From Brachionus manjavacas (Eukaryota > Rotifera > Eurotatoria > Ploima > Brachionidae), in the NCBI GenBank assembly GCA_019054805.1, contig JAHQIY010000023.1:558001-622000 (forward strand): a DNA stretch of 64,000 nt, in the 5' to 3' direction. The position numbers and the translations under genes are program-made. Every line of letters starts with the position of its first letter. Positions within the stretch are counted from its first letter, which is position 1. Positions 34,664 through 45,800 of the stretch are shown here, in pieces. The notes under the pieces were generated by a model. It was not told where the DNA came from and did no database searches. It saw only the letters and a program-made list of their open reading frames with translations.

Positions 34664-37015
34664 ATGAGTCAAAATAGAAAAGGACGATCAAACATTGATT
34701 TAAACGTTATTGTTGATAAATCAGTTAAATTTTTGATTGAGAATGCTCATACGCCATGTGAACTTGTTGGCTCATATAGTGGTGAAAATACATTATGGGG
34801 AAGGCTTTGTCTTTTTATATTTGGTGCTTATGTACTAATAGATTCACTGTTTTTACATACAATGTGGAAAAGAGACACCAAAAAGTATAAAACAAATGTA
34901 ATGAACAAGTTTTAACAAATTAGACTCGAATAGGAACAGAAAATTATTCGTTTTTCTGAAAAGGATAAAAAAAGTTGAAAAAATTTATTCAAACAAGTAA
35001 AACGGAAAGTCGAAAACGATTCAATGCCGAATTTTGTGAATTTATATCTTTGAAATTTCAGGCTATTGCTATTCTGTGTTGGCTAAAATATGGTTCAAAC
35101 TGGTTTAGGAAAGAAAATGGAAGGAAAAAAACATTGTTGGAATGGTATATTTTCCTGCATATCATGTGAAAACTCCTTCAAACTTAATATTCCGTCTTTC
35201 GAAATGGACGAACTAATTATCAACTTGGAAAAATATAAAATAAATCACAAATCGTGTGTGTAGTAAACCCTAAAAACAAAAGAATTATTGGAGAAAAAGA
35301 GAGTTAATGTCTCAAGAAATTAAATCGATGGGGATTACTAACTTCAGAGCCCAAAATCATATCAAAACTGACAATCTGATCGATTATTCAGTTATTAGGA
35401 AGATGTCAAGCGAGCATACACATAGATTTAAATTATTCAATGAGGTGAGATCGGATGCAGATGCAGCGAAATCTTCATTTGACCTGCTTGTTAGAAGCAG
35501 TTGTAAAAAAGGGATAAAAGGATTTATTCAAGAAATATCCATATCGCCTTTCTCCATGAACATTTATTCGGAAATTCAATTAAGGATGTGGGATAGCATT
35601 CAGAAGAGAAATCCAGTTTGGGATTTTGACGCTTCCGGTCTTTTTATTCCTGCTATTTTCAATCAAAAAAAGCCACTACTATATTCAATTGTAAGTTATG
35701 ATCCTATAAATAAATCATTGATTTCAATAGCAGATTTTTTTTCAACTGAAAACGACACAACAAATATATCGATCAACCTTTTAAAAATTACGTCATCATT
35801 TAAGAAATTAAAACCCGATTATTATCCTAAAATCATTGTTACAGATTTTAGCTGGGCAAATATAAACGCACTGTTGAGGATCATTTTAAACTGTGATATT
35901 ATTCAATATCTGAAATTAAGCTACAACATTGCCGTTTTGAAAGATTATTCCTTTTCGAAAATTTTAAATTCAAAAATCTATATTTGTTCAACTCATTTTT
36001 TAAAAATAATAATCGATGATCTTAATGATATTAATATAACAATAGGAAAAATTACCGATAAGATGCGTGCAGCATTTATTTATTGCTTTACAATGCTTCA
36101 AAATCTTCATCGATTGATGAATTTAATCAGATTTTGGAAGATATGGTAACTATCTTTTGTCAACCTAACTTATCTCAGTTATTACTTCGTTCGCTAGTTA
36201 GAATGAATATAAAGATTAGCATTAGGAATTATGACTGGCTGAATCAACTTTTTAAAAAATTTGATCGAAAATTTTTGATAACTTCAAAGGAATCTGGAAT
36301 AGAAGATTTATATTTCCCAAATGATATGTCTAAAAATTATATTTTTGATTCACCATTTACAAAATTCTTTGAGCAACGGCTGAGTTTTTATAAAAAATGC
36401 ATAAAAGAAGAGCCTAAGGATCAAATTATTAAAAAAAATGAGTTTTACAAACCAATTTTGATGAAAATAAAAGAAAAAAGGATCCATTTGGTACCTTTAT
36501 GGAGTGGAATTCTAATTTCGTTAGATAAAGACAATTTCCCTCAAAGATCTCAACTAACACGATTGACTAATAATCCTGTAGAATCATGGTTTGGATAATT
36601 CAGAAATAATATTCTAGACATAAATAAACGGTTGAAATTTAAGCTTCTTCTTTTTCCAAGCGAAATTGTAATTCCATATTACAACTATCTTTCGATGAAA
36701 TTTAAACAGTTTTATGAAAATGATTGAATAGATTTCTCTAAAAGTAAAGATGGACACAACAATTCCGATGAAGAAGAAAAATGGGAGTTTAAAAAAGAAA
36801 AAAAAATAACAAAAGAAAAAGGAATATATTTTACTAACAAGTTTACTTTTGGGATTGACAAATTAAAGCAGGAAGATTCCCTCAAAACTCAGTTTCGTGG
36901 AAAATCAGAATTGTTTTCAATACCATTAATTGATGTTGAGAATTCCGAATTTAGAGCAGAAGTTTCGATTTGTTACGGGACCACATCTTTTTTTATTCAA
37001 ATTATTCGAAAATGA
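34664..37015 (+). pseudogene. MULE (NOF-like) transposase, right arm
   Basis: Mutator-like transposases cut and paste DNA with a DDE nuclease fold. Order: N-terminal segment MSQNRKGRSNIDLNVIVDKS (34,664-34,915); a zinc-finger-like part with CWNGIFSCISCENSF and a later Cys at about 35,128-35,257 in a shifted frame; the catalytic core from 35,307 with FDASGLFIPAIF, IIVTDFSWANINALL, YICSTHFLK (MULE C-x2-H) and TNNPVESWFG; then a C-terminal segment readable past TAA (36,596) and TGA (36,725) to 37,015. The core motifs match the animal NOF-type MULE group (the FB-NOF transposase family). Breaks: TAA at 34,913 (right arm only), TAG at 34,931 (both arms), a shortened A run at about 34,970 and one lost A at about 36,100. 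The final TGA overlaps the ATG of the protease gene. Confidence 0.8.
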
Positions 37016-37865
37016 CTTGCAAACATGTTTATGAGCTTCTAAATAATGACCTGTTAAGTGCCGAAGTAAAAAATATTTTTTAAAAAAATTTTAGCTTTAA
37101 AATTTGATTTGTAAATTTTTATTTTTTAGGATTATTTTTAATTACTTCAAAACTAAAGGCCAAACATTTAACATAAGAATTATTGATTATTTTTCGACAA
37201 GTAAAATTTTTAATGGTATGTTCTTGAGTGAGAATATTTTTGATGAAGTAATTTAAATTTTTTATAAATAACATAATTTTTAAATATAATTTTAATTATT
37301 TTTGAAGGATTTGAATTCGTATTCAATGATCGCTGGCTTGGTTTATGATCCACTCCGTCATCATTGGTGTCTATTCTTTGTTGATGTGAAGAATCAAAGT
37401 TTTTCGTTCTTAGATTCATTAGGTTCCGAGAATGATAATATCTATTTTGAAAAGTGGAAGTAATAGAAAATAGCTTGCTTTCTTCAATATATAATAATCC
37501 TTTGAAAATTTTTAGATTGTTTTGCACCTATCTGAAGGATTTATGTGATAAAAAATAGATTTTAAGGAAATTTGTACATCCTTTGCAAAATGATGGAGTA
37601 AGCTGTGGTGTTTTTGTTTGTATGTTTTTCGAAAGCTTATTAAATGTTGATGTAAGAGAAAAAGAGCTAAAAATACGAGAAAAATGCCCATTTCGATTTA
37701 GAAAAGTGATTTTTGATGAATTATATAAAAAAATTTGAAATATGTAGGGAAAGTGAATTTATGTTGTATCTGTGGTAAGAAAGATTCCGATCAAGAATTA
37801 TTAGGTTTTGATTGCATTCATTCTTATCATTCAAAATGCTTAAAAAAACGAATGCTAGCAATGTG
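37012..37865 (+). pseudogene. Ulp1/C48-type cysteine protease with zinc-binding tail, right arm
   Basis: Ulp1-family peptidases cleave SUMO-like tails and are recurrent partners of large MULE-like transposons. Exons are 37,012-37,065, 37,130-37,247, 37,308-37,459 and 37,516-37,865. Motifs: RHHWCLFFVDVKNQSFSFLD gives the catalytic His and Asp, and FVHPLQNDGVSCGVFVCMFF gives the oxyanion Gln and catalytic Cys. The last intron joins in phase. The C-terminus CCICGKKDSDQELL then DCIHSYHSKC resembles the first half of a RING-H2 finger and stops at LAM. Defects: the first intron joins out of phase by one base; TAG at 37,556-37,558 between DKK and ILRKF; and a lost base at about 37,728 disrupting YKENLKY in this copy. 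Confidence 0.75.
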
Positions 37866-38105
37866 AAATTATTGATTGCTTACTCATAAAATAAAACCAT
37901 TCTTAAAAATGTATTTTTAAAGATCAAATAAACTCTAAAAAATAATAATAATTTTGAAAAATAATAAATTTAAAAATTCTTTTTTTTTTTTTGCTTGCCA
38001 TATTGTTGTCTTTATAAACAACTTTTTTTTTATAATTCAATTTATAGTCAATTTTGATTTAAAAACTTGAAATTTAGATTTTAAAATATCTAAACCAACG
38101 AAAAA

Positions 38106-41071
38106 ATGAACGGAAAATTCAGGAAGTCTAAGTCTAACGAAACCTTGGCTAGTTTGGCCAAGAAAATTACTGGAAATTCATTTGTAAGGAAATCGAGAAG
38201 TGAATTTAATATTGTGAGTTCAAAAATTCAGGAACAATACATAGAAGTTTTAAAGAAATTTTTCGCAAACTACCCAAAAAATCTTTTTAATAACTCGATC
38301 TATTGTTTAAAGGTTGTTTTATTCAAATTATAATTATAAATTTAATTATTTTTTTTAGAAATATGTTGATAAAAACCCTTTAGAAGCCTTTGCGAGCATC
38401 AAAGAGAAGATAATGAATTCTTTTAAAGGAAGTTCAGAAATAAATCAACAATCTCGTAACGATTTTCTTTGTTAAATTTTTTTTTAAAATGTTCAATAAT
38501 TTTTGATAAAGAACATCAAACAACAACAGGACGAAAAAGAAAAGGGACAGTTATTTAATCCAATTCCGAATCAGAAACACCTCTTTCACCAACTTTATTT
38601 TTTCAGAAAAAAAAAGAGAGGTAGAAAGAGCATTTTTGATTAGAATGATTTGATTTATCTGAATACTTATTATGAGCGTAAAAACAAACCAAATCATTCA
38701 GATATAAATAATATAATTTTTTATTTGGAATGTCGATATCAAAAACAACAAATTCGTGTAAGTTAATTATTTAATAAATTAATTAAACTGTAAAAAAAAA
38801 TATCATTAATTATGTAAAAATTTTTTGTCCAGAATTGGTTTTCAAATAAAAGATTTAAAGAAAAATCTTTAATGAACATGCACAATCTTGAAATAAATAT
38901 AGACATGAAAGAAGAAGCGGAACAAAATACTAGAAAAAGCAAAGAATTTTTCGAAACGATTGAAACAATAGATGATGGTAATTTAAGCACAAATTTAGAT
39001 GAATTTAGCTCTGAGAAAACAGATGGTAAAATTTCAGATTCCGTGATGGAGGATAGTGAAATCTAATGCTCATAGTTAGATGAAGAAGACGTTATCAGCT
39101 CGGAGAAAGAAGATGGCGAAATTTCAGATTCTGTGGAGGAGGACGGTGAAATTTTATGCTCACAGTTAGATGAAGAAGACGTTATCAGCTCGGAAAAAGA
39201 AGATGGTTAAATTTCAGATTCTGTGGAGGAGGACGGTGAAATCTCATGCTCACAGTTAGATGAAGAAGACGTTATCAGCTCGGAGAAAGAAGATGGTTAA
39301 ATTTCAGATTCCGTGATGGAGGATAGTGAAATCTCATGCTCAGAGTTAGATGATGAAGAAGTTATCAGATCGGAGAAAGAAGATGGTGAAATTTCAGATT
39401 CTGTGGAGCAGGACGGTGAAATTTTTAACTGACAGTTTGCTGAAGAAGTTTCCAGCTTAGTGAAAGACAACGGCGATATTTCATCCATGGTGAAAAAGGA
39501 TAGTAATATATCAAGTCTATCTACAGAAGACGAAAAGATAAATTACATTGATATTTCAAAAATTGAACTAATAGAAGACCTTCCTTACGTCGAGTCAATT
39601 CTCCATTCAAATTACGTGCAATTAAATGAACAAATATCAATAAATCAGCATACATCTTTTAAAAACACTGATAATTTATTTAAAGTTGAAAACATGCTGA
39701 ATGCAATGAAAATGAAGTTTGCTTTAGAAAAGTAGCAACTCGAAATCAAAATAAAAGATTTACAAGAGGAAATTAAAATTTTACTTGTTAGTTTTTGATA
39801 AATATTTAATTAATTGAACCTAAGTTTTCTACAAAAGGACAAGAATACTCAAAAACAAGTATTGTATAGGAATGTTTCAGAGGATTATGAAAAAGTTGTA
39901 ATAGAACAGGAGTTATCAGAGCAAGAAACCTCAAATATTAAAAGACAACCTGAGATAAGCATAATTAGATTCAAAAATTTAGAAGATGATCATGAGGACC
40001 TAAAGAAGACAAATGCAGATATTCAAAAGAAAATTCACTATTGCAGTCCACAATAAAGTATAATTCTTCGTTAATTGCTGAATTAAAAGATTCGTTATCA
40101 AAAGGTAAAATTAAAGTTTGTGAAAACTAATTTTTTAAATTAAATTTCTAGAATCAGAACAATTTACAGAAATTCATATCAAAAAAGAAAATTTATCTAT
40201 AAACAATAAAAATGAACAAGGTATATTTTTAGAAAAATATTTTTATTCACTTTTGTTTGTTCATTTAATTTTTTCAAAGAAAAATCCGATTTGAGGGAAC
40301 GACTAAATGAAGCAATAAAAAAATAATGAAAAACTAAAAAATTCAAATGAAACTGAGCTTAAGAAGACAGTTGAAGAATTCGAATCAAGTAATTAAGACA
40401 AAGCATCTTTACTTAGCATTTCAAAAATTTTAATGATAATTTTAAAAGTAATTTCTTGCAATCAGGAAAATTTTTCAAAAAATGTAGAAAAATTAAAAAG
40501 CGAATTTGAGGAAAATATGGTTATCCTAAATTCTGAATTTGAAATTAAAAATGACAACCATAACAAAATGCAGTCATCAAGCGATTCAGAAATACTGAAA
40601 CTAAGAAAGCAGATTTCTGATCTCAAATCAGTGAATAAAACTCTAAAACAAAATTTTTCGTCATATAAATCAACAAGTAAAACAATTTAACTTCATTCTT
40701 TAATTCAATTTTAAATAAATCTTTAAATATAAATTAAGTTGTGAAAGAAAACAATGAAAAACTAAAAGCAAAAGATAAGCGTCTAAAAGAATTAGAGCAA
40801 AAAATGCAAGAAAATAAAAGTATGACGTCGAATTTCGAATCGGACCAGAAAGCCAGTTTTGAAAAATTACGAACGTCAAAAGATCAGGGTATAATCACAT
40901 TTCGATGAATAATTGTTGAAATATTTATTTATTTTTTAAAATTTTTATTTTTAAGAGATCAAGCATAAAGATGATTTGCAACAGGTTCATAACTTGTGTC
41001 AAAGAAGTCAAATTGATTACCTATATTTTATTCGAAAGCCTATTAATCTTGAGCTTAATTTATTAAGTTAA
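38106..41071 (+). pseudogene. Homeodomain / acidic-repeat / coiled-coil gene, right-arm copy 1
   Basis: Ten exons, junctions in phase: 38,106-38,312; 38,359-38,455; 38,512-38,757; 38,833-39,786; 39,838-40,104; 40,152-40,220; 40,280-40,388; 40,450-40,676; 40,739-40,888; 40,956-41,071. The homeodomain runs from KKKRGRKSIFD (with TAG, 38,641-38,643) through NDLIYLNTYYERKNKPNHSD and CRYQKQQIR, then over an intron at the classic 46/47 site to NWFSNKRFKEKS (Trp48, Phe49, Asn51, Arg53). Then come four 30-residue acidic repeats, VKKDSNISSLSTEDEK, and long heptad coiled coils. A sequence-specific DNA-binding role with self-association is inferred. Breaks: nine rather than eight A before the homeodomain, TAA after GTVI, repeat TAAs, TGA after the repeat, TAG before QLEIK, and a one-base slip at about 40,325. 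The last exon runs into satellite and stops at 41,069-41,071. Confidence 0.78.
39052..39420 (+). repeat. 90-bp coding minisatellite, 4 units
   Basis: Marks at 39,052 and 39,412 are 360 bp apart. The first unit has TCA to TAA and GAG to TAG changes (ATC TAA TGC TCA TAG) seen also in the first unit of the 43.7-kb array, so they share an origin. Confidence 0.95.
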
Positions 41072-42176
41072 CGCATTTTTAAAAATCAAGCTTTTGAGAA
41101 GGAGATAGTTAAACAGTTTCACAACTAGTAAGAGAGAAGTGAAATTGTTTTACTTTATCTTATTCAAAAGCCTAATTAAAATCTAAAGCTTTATTTAATA
41201 ACTTAACGCATTTATAAAAATCAAGCTTTTGAGTAGGATATAGTTTAACAATTTTAAAACTAAAACTAGAGAAATGAAATTGTTAAACTATATTTTATTC
41301 TTAAGCCTGGATTTTATCTTACCCTTGATTTTTTAAGTGAAAGCAATTTAAAAAATAAAGCTTTTTATTAGGATATGGTTAAACAATTTCACAACCTGTA
41401 CGAGTGAATTGAAGTGTTTAACTATAAATTATTCGAAAGCCCAATTTAAATCTAAAGCTTAATTCATTTACTTAACGCATTTATAAAAAACAGGCATTTG
41501 AGTAGGATATGGTTAAACAATTTTATTGTCTAAACGAGAGAAGTGAAATTGATTTAAAATATTTTATTCGAAAACCTAAATTTAATTTTGAGCTTAATTT
41601 TTTAAGTAAACGCATTTATAAAAATCAAGCTTTGGAGAAGGATATTGTTTAACAATTTTATAACTTAAACTAGAGAAGTGAAATTGTTAAACTATATTTT
41701 ATTTAAAAGCCTAGATTTTATCTTACCTTTAATTTATTTTTTTAACGCGTTTGTAAAAATCAGGCTTTAGAGAAGGAAATGGTAAAATAATTTCATAACT
41801 GGCATTAGAAAAGTGAAATTATTAAACTTTATTTTATTCAAAAGCCTTGGTTTAATCTTAAGCTTAATTTATTAACTAAACGCATTTAAAAATAAGGCTT
41901 TCGAGTAGACTATGGTTTAACAATTTCATAATTTGTATCAAAGAAGTGAAATTGTTTATCTTTATTTAATTCGAAAGCCTGATTTAAATCCTAAGCTTTA
42001 TTTATTAAATTAAGGCATTTATATAAATCATGCTTTCGAGTTAGATATGGTTTAAACATTTCATAACCTTTATGAGATAAGTGAAATTGTTTAACTATAG
42101 TTTTTTCGAAAGCCTTATTTTAATCGTAGGCTACAAATAACTTAACGCATTTATAAAAATAAGGCCTTTGAGTTGT
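40985..42176. repeat. Satellite block within duplication unit 1
   Basis: Same 130-140 bp monomer family as the core, starting in the hairpin loop (TTCATAACTTGTGTCAAAG). Confidence 0.95.
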
Positions 42177-42203
42177 TCAATATATAACAATCCTTTGAAA
42201 ATT

Positions 42204-42563
42204 TTTAGATTGTTTTGCACCTATCTGAAGGATTTATGTGATAAAAAATAGATTTTAAGGAAATTTGTACATCCTTTGCAAAATGATGGAGTAAGCTGTG
42301 GTGTTTTTGTTTGTATGTTTTTCGAAAGCTTATTAAATGTTGATGTAAGAGAAAAAGAGCTAAAAATACGAGAAAAATGCCCATTTCGATTTAGAAAAGT
42401 GATTTTTGATGAATTATATAAAGAAAATTTGAAATATGTAGGGAAAGTGAATTTATGTTGTATCTGTGGTAAGAAAGATTCCGATCAAGAATTATTAGGT
42501 ATTGATTGCATTCATTCTTATCATTCAAAATGCTTAAAAAAAAAACGAATGCTAGCAATGTGA
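42204..42563 (+). pseudogene. Ulp1 protease 3' fragment (duplication unit 2)
   Basis: Last exon only: the duplication breakpoint lies in the preceding intron, so the His/Asp exons are absent. The frame is otherwise cleaner than unit 1 from LQNDGVSCGVFVCMFF to the zinc tail (YKENLKYVGKVNLCCICG intact), with one extra Lys before RMLAM. The TAG at 42,249-42,251 is retained. It cannot be catalytic alone. Confidence 0.75.
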
Positions 42564-42803
42564 AATTATTGATTGCTTACTCATAAAATAAAACCATTCT
42601 TAAAAATGTATTTTTAAAGATCAAATAAACTCTAAAAAATAATAATAATTTTGAAAAATAATAAAATTAAAAAATTTTTTTTTTTTTTTTTGCTTGCCAT
42701 ATTGTTGTCTTTATAAACAACTTTTTTTTATAATTCAATTTATAGTCAATTTTGATTTAAAAACTTGAAATTTAGATTTTAAAATATCTAAACCAACGAA
42801 AAA

Positions 42804-45800
42804 ATGAACGGAAAATTCAGGAAGTCTAAGTCTAACGAAACCTTGGCTAGTTTGGCCAAGAAAATTACTGGAAATTCATTTGTAAGGAAATCGAGAAGTG
42901 AATTTAATATTGTGAGTTCAAAAATTCAGGAACAATACATAGAAGTTTTAAAGAAATTTTTCGCAAACTACCCAAAAAATCTTTTTAATAACTCGATCTA
43001 TTGTTTAAAGGTTGTTTTATTTAAATTATAATTATAAATTTAATTATTTTTTTTAGAAATATGTTGATAAAAACCCTTTAGAAGCCTTTGCGAGCATCAA
43101 AGAGAAGATAATGAATTCTTTAAAAGGAAGTTCAGAAATAAATCAACAATCTCGTAACGATTTTCTTTGTTAAATTTTTTTTTAAAATGTTCAATAATTT
43201 TTGATAAAGAACATCAAACAACAACAGGACGAAAAAGAAAAGGGACAGTTATTTAATCCAATTCCGAAACACCTCTTTCACCAACTTTATTTTTTCAGAA
43301 AAAAAAGAGAGGTAGAAAGAGCATTTTTGATTAGAATGATTTGATTTATCTGAATACTTATTATGAGCGTAAAAACAAACCAAATCATTCAGATATAAAT
43401 AATATAATTTTTTATTTGGAATGTCGATATCAAAAACAACAAATTCGTGTAAGTTAATTATTTAATAAATTAATTAAACTATAAAAAAATATCATTAATT
43501 ATGTAAAAATTTTTTGTCCAGAATTGGTTTTCAAATAAAAGATTTAAAGAAAAATCTTTAATGAACATGCACAATCTTGAAATAAATATAGACATGAAAG
43601 AAGAAGCGGAACAAAATACTAGAAAAAGCAAAGAATTTTTCGAAACGATTGAAACAATAGATGATGGTAATTTAAGCACAAATTTAGATGAATTTAGCTC
43701 TGAGAAAACAGATGGTAAAATTTCAGATTCCGTGATGGAGGATAGTGAAATCTAATGCTCATAGTTAGATGAAGAAGACGTTATCAGCTCGGAGAAAGAA
43801 GATGGTGAAATTTCAGATTATGTGGAGGAGGACGGTGAAATTTTATGCTCACAGTTAGATGAAGAAGACGTTATCAGCTCGGAAAAAGAAGATGGTTAAA
43901 TTTCAGATTCTGTGGAGGAGGACGGTGAAATCTCATGCTCACAGTTAGATGAAGAAGAAGTTATCAGATCGGAGAAAGAAGATGGTGAAATTTCAGATTA
44001 TGTGGAGGAGGACGGTGAAATTTTATGCTCACAGTTAGATGAAGAAGACGTTATCAGCTCGGAAAAAGAAGATGGTTAAATTTCAGGTTCTGTGGAGGAG
44101 GACGGTGAAATCTCATGCTCAGAGATAGATGAAGAAGAAGTTATCAGATCGGAGAAAGAAGATGGTGAAATTTCAGATTATGTGGAGGAGGACGGTGAAA
44201 TTTTATGCTCACAGTTAGATGAAGAAGACGTTATCAGCTCGGAGAAAGAAGATGGTTAAATTTCAGATTCCGTGATGGAGGATAGTGAAATCTCATGCTC
44301 AGAGTTAGATGATGAAGAAGTTATCAGATCGGAGAAAGAAGATGGTGAAATTTCAGATTCCGTGATGGAGGATAGTGAAATCTCATGCCCAGAGTTAGAT
44401 GATGAAGAAGTTATCAGCTCGGAGAAAGAAGATGGTTAAATTTCAGATTCCGTGATGGAGGATAGTGAAATCTCATGCTCAGAAGTAGATGATGAAGAAG
44501 TTATCAGATCGGAGAAAGAAGATGGTTAAATTTCAGATTCCGTGATGGAGGATAGTGAAATCTCATGCTCAGAGTTAGATGATGAAGAAGTTATCAGATC
44601 GGAGAAAGAAGATGGTGAAATTTCAGATTCCGTGATGGAGGATAGTGAAATCTCATGCTCAGAGTTAGATGATGAAGAAGTTATCAGATCGGAGAAAGAA
44701 GATGGTGAAATTTCAGATTCTGTGGAGGAGGACGGTGAAATCTCATGCTCAGAGTTAGATGAAGAAGAAGTTATCAGATCGTTGAAAGAAGATGGTGAAA
44801 TTTCAGATTATGTGGAGGAGGACGGTGAAATTTTATGCTCACAGTTAGATGAAGAAGACGTTATCAGCTCGGAGAAAGAAGATGGTTAAATTTCAGATTC
44901 CGTGATGGAGGATAGTGAAATCTCATGCTCAGAGTTAGATGATGAAGAAGTTATCAGATCGGAGAAAGAAGATGGTGAAATTTCAGATTCCGTGATGGAG
45001 GATAGTGAAATCTCATGCTCAGAGTTAGATGATGAAGAAGTTATCAGCTCGGAGAAAGAAGATGGTTAAATTTCAGATTCCGTGATGGAGGATAGTGAAA
45101 TCTCATGCTCAGAAGTAGATGATGAAGAAGTTATCAGATCGGAGAAAGAAGATGGTGAAATTTCAGATTCCGTGATGGAGGATAGTGAAATCTCATGCTC
45201 AGAGTTAGATGATGAAGAAGTTATCAGATCGGAGAAAGAAGATGGTGAAATTTCAGATTCCGTGATGGAGGATAGTGAAATCTCATGCTCAGAGTTAGAT
45301 GATGAAGAAGTTATCAGATCGGAGAAAGAAGATGGTGAAATTTCAGATTCTGTGGAGGAGGACGGTGAAATCTCATGCTCAGAGTTAGATGAAGAAGAAG
45401 TTATCAGATCGGAGAAAGAAGATGGTGAAATTTCAGATTATGTGGAGGAGGACGGTGAAATTTTATGCTCACAGTTAGATGAAGAAGACGTTATCAGCTC
45501 GGAGAAAGAAGATGGTTAAATTTCAGATTCCGTGATGGAGGATAGTGAAATCTCATGCTCAGAGTTAGATGATGAAGAAGTTATCAGATCGGAGAAAGAA
45601 GATGGTGAAATTTCAGATTCCGTGATGGAGGATAGTGAAATCTCATGCTCAGAGTTAGATGATGAAGAAGTTATCAGCTCGGAGAAAGAAGATGGTTAAA
45701 TTTCAGATTCCGTGATGGAGGATAGTGAAATCTCATGCTCAGAAGTAGATGATGAAGAAGTTATCAGATCGGAGAAAGAAGATGGTTAAATTTCAGATTC

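Larger units (their letters stand above)
20104..39883. repeat. Right arm of giant palindrome
   Basis: Inverted copy of the left arm. It begins inside satellite at GCATTTATAAAAATAAG, whose complement ends the left arm at 19,961. The 142 bp between (19,962-20,103) is satellite that does not pair across the centre. The outer pairing limit at 39,883 is set only by the window edge on the left side, so the real palindrome may be longer. Confidence 0.97.
37483..42177. repeat. Partial tandem duplication, unit 1
   Basis: From TTCAATATATAATAATCC inside an intron of the protease gene, through the homeodomain gene and about 1.2 kb of satellite, to the point where the same TTCAATATATAACAATCC starts again. 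Confidence 0.93.

Noticed and set aside
40389-40448. TAA between ESSN and DKAS as another nonsense mutation
   Set aside because: A 60-bp GT-AG intron here removes it and joins exons 7 and 8 in phase.
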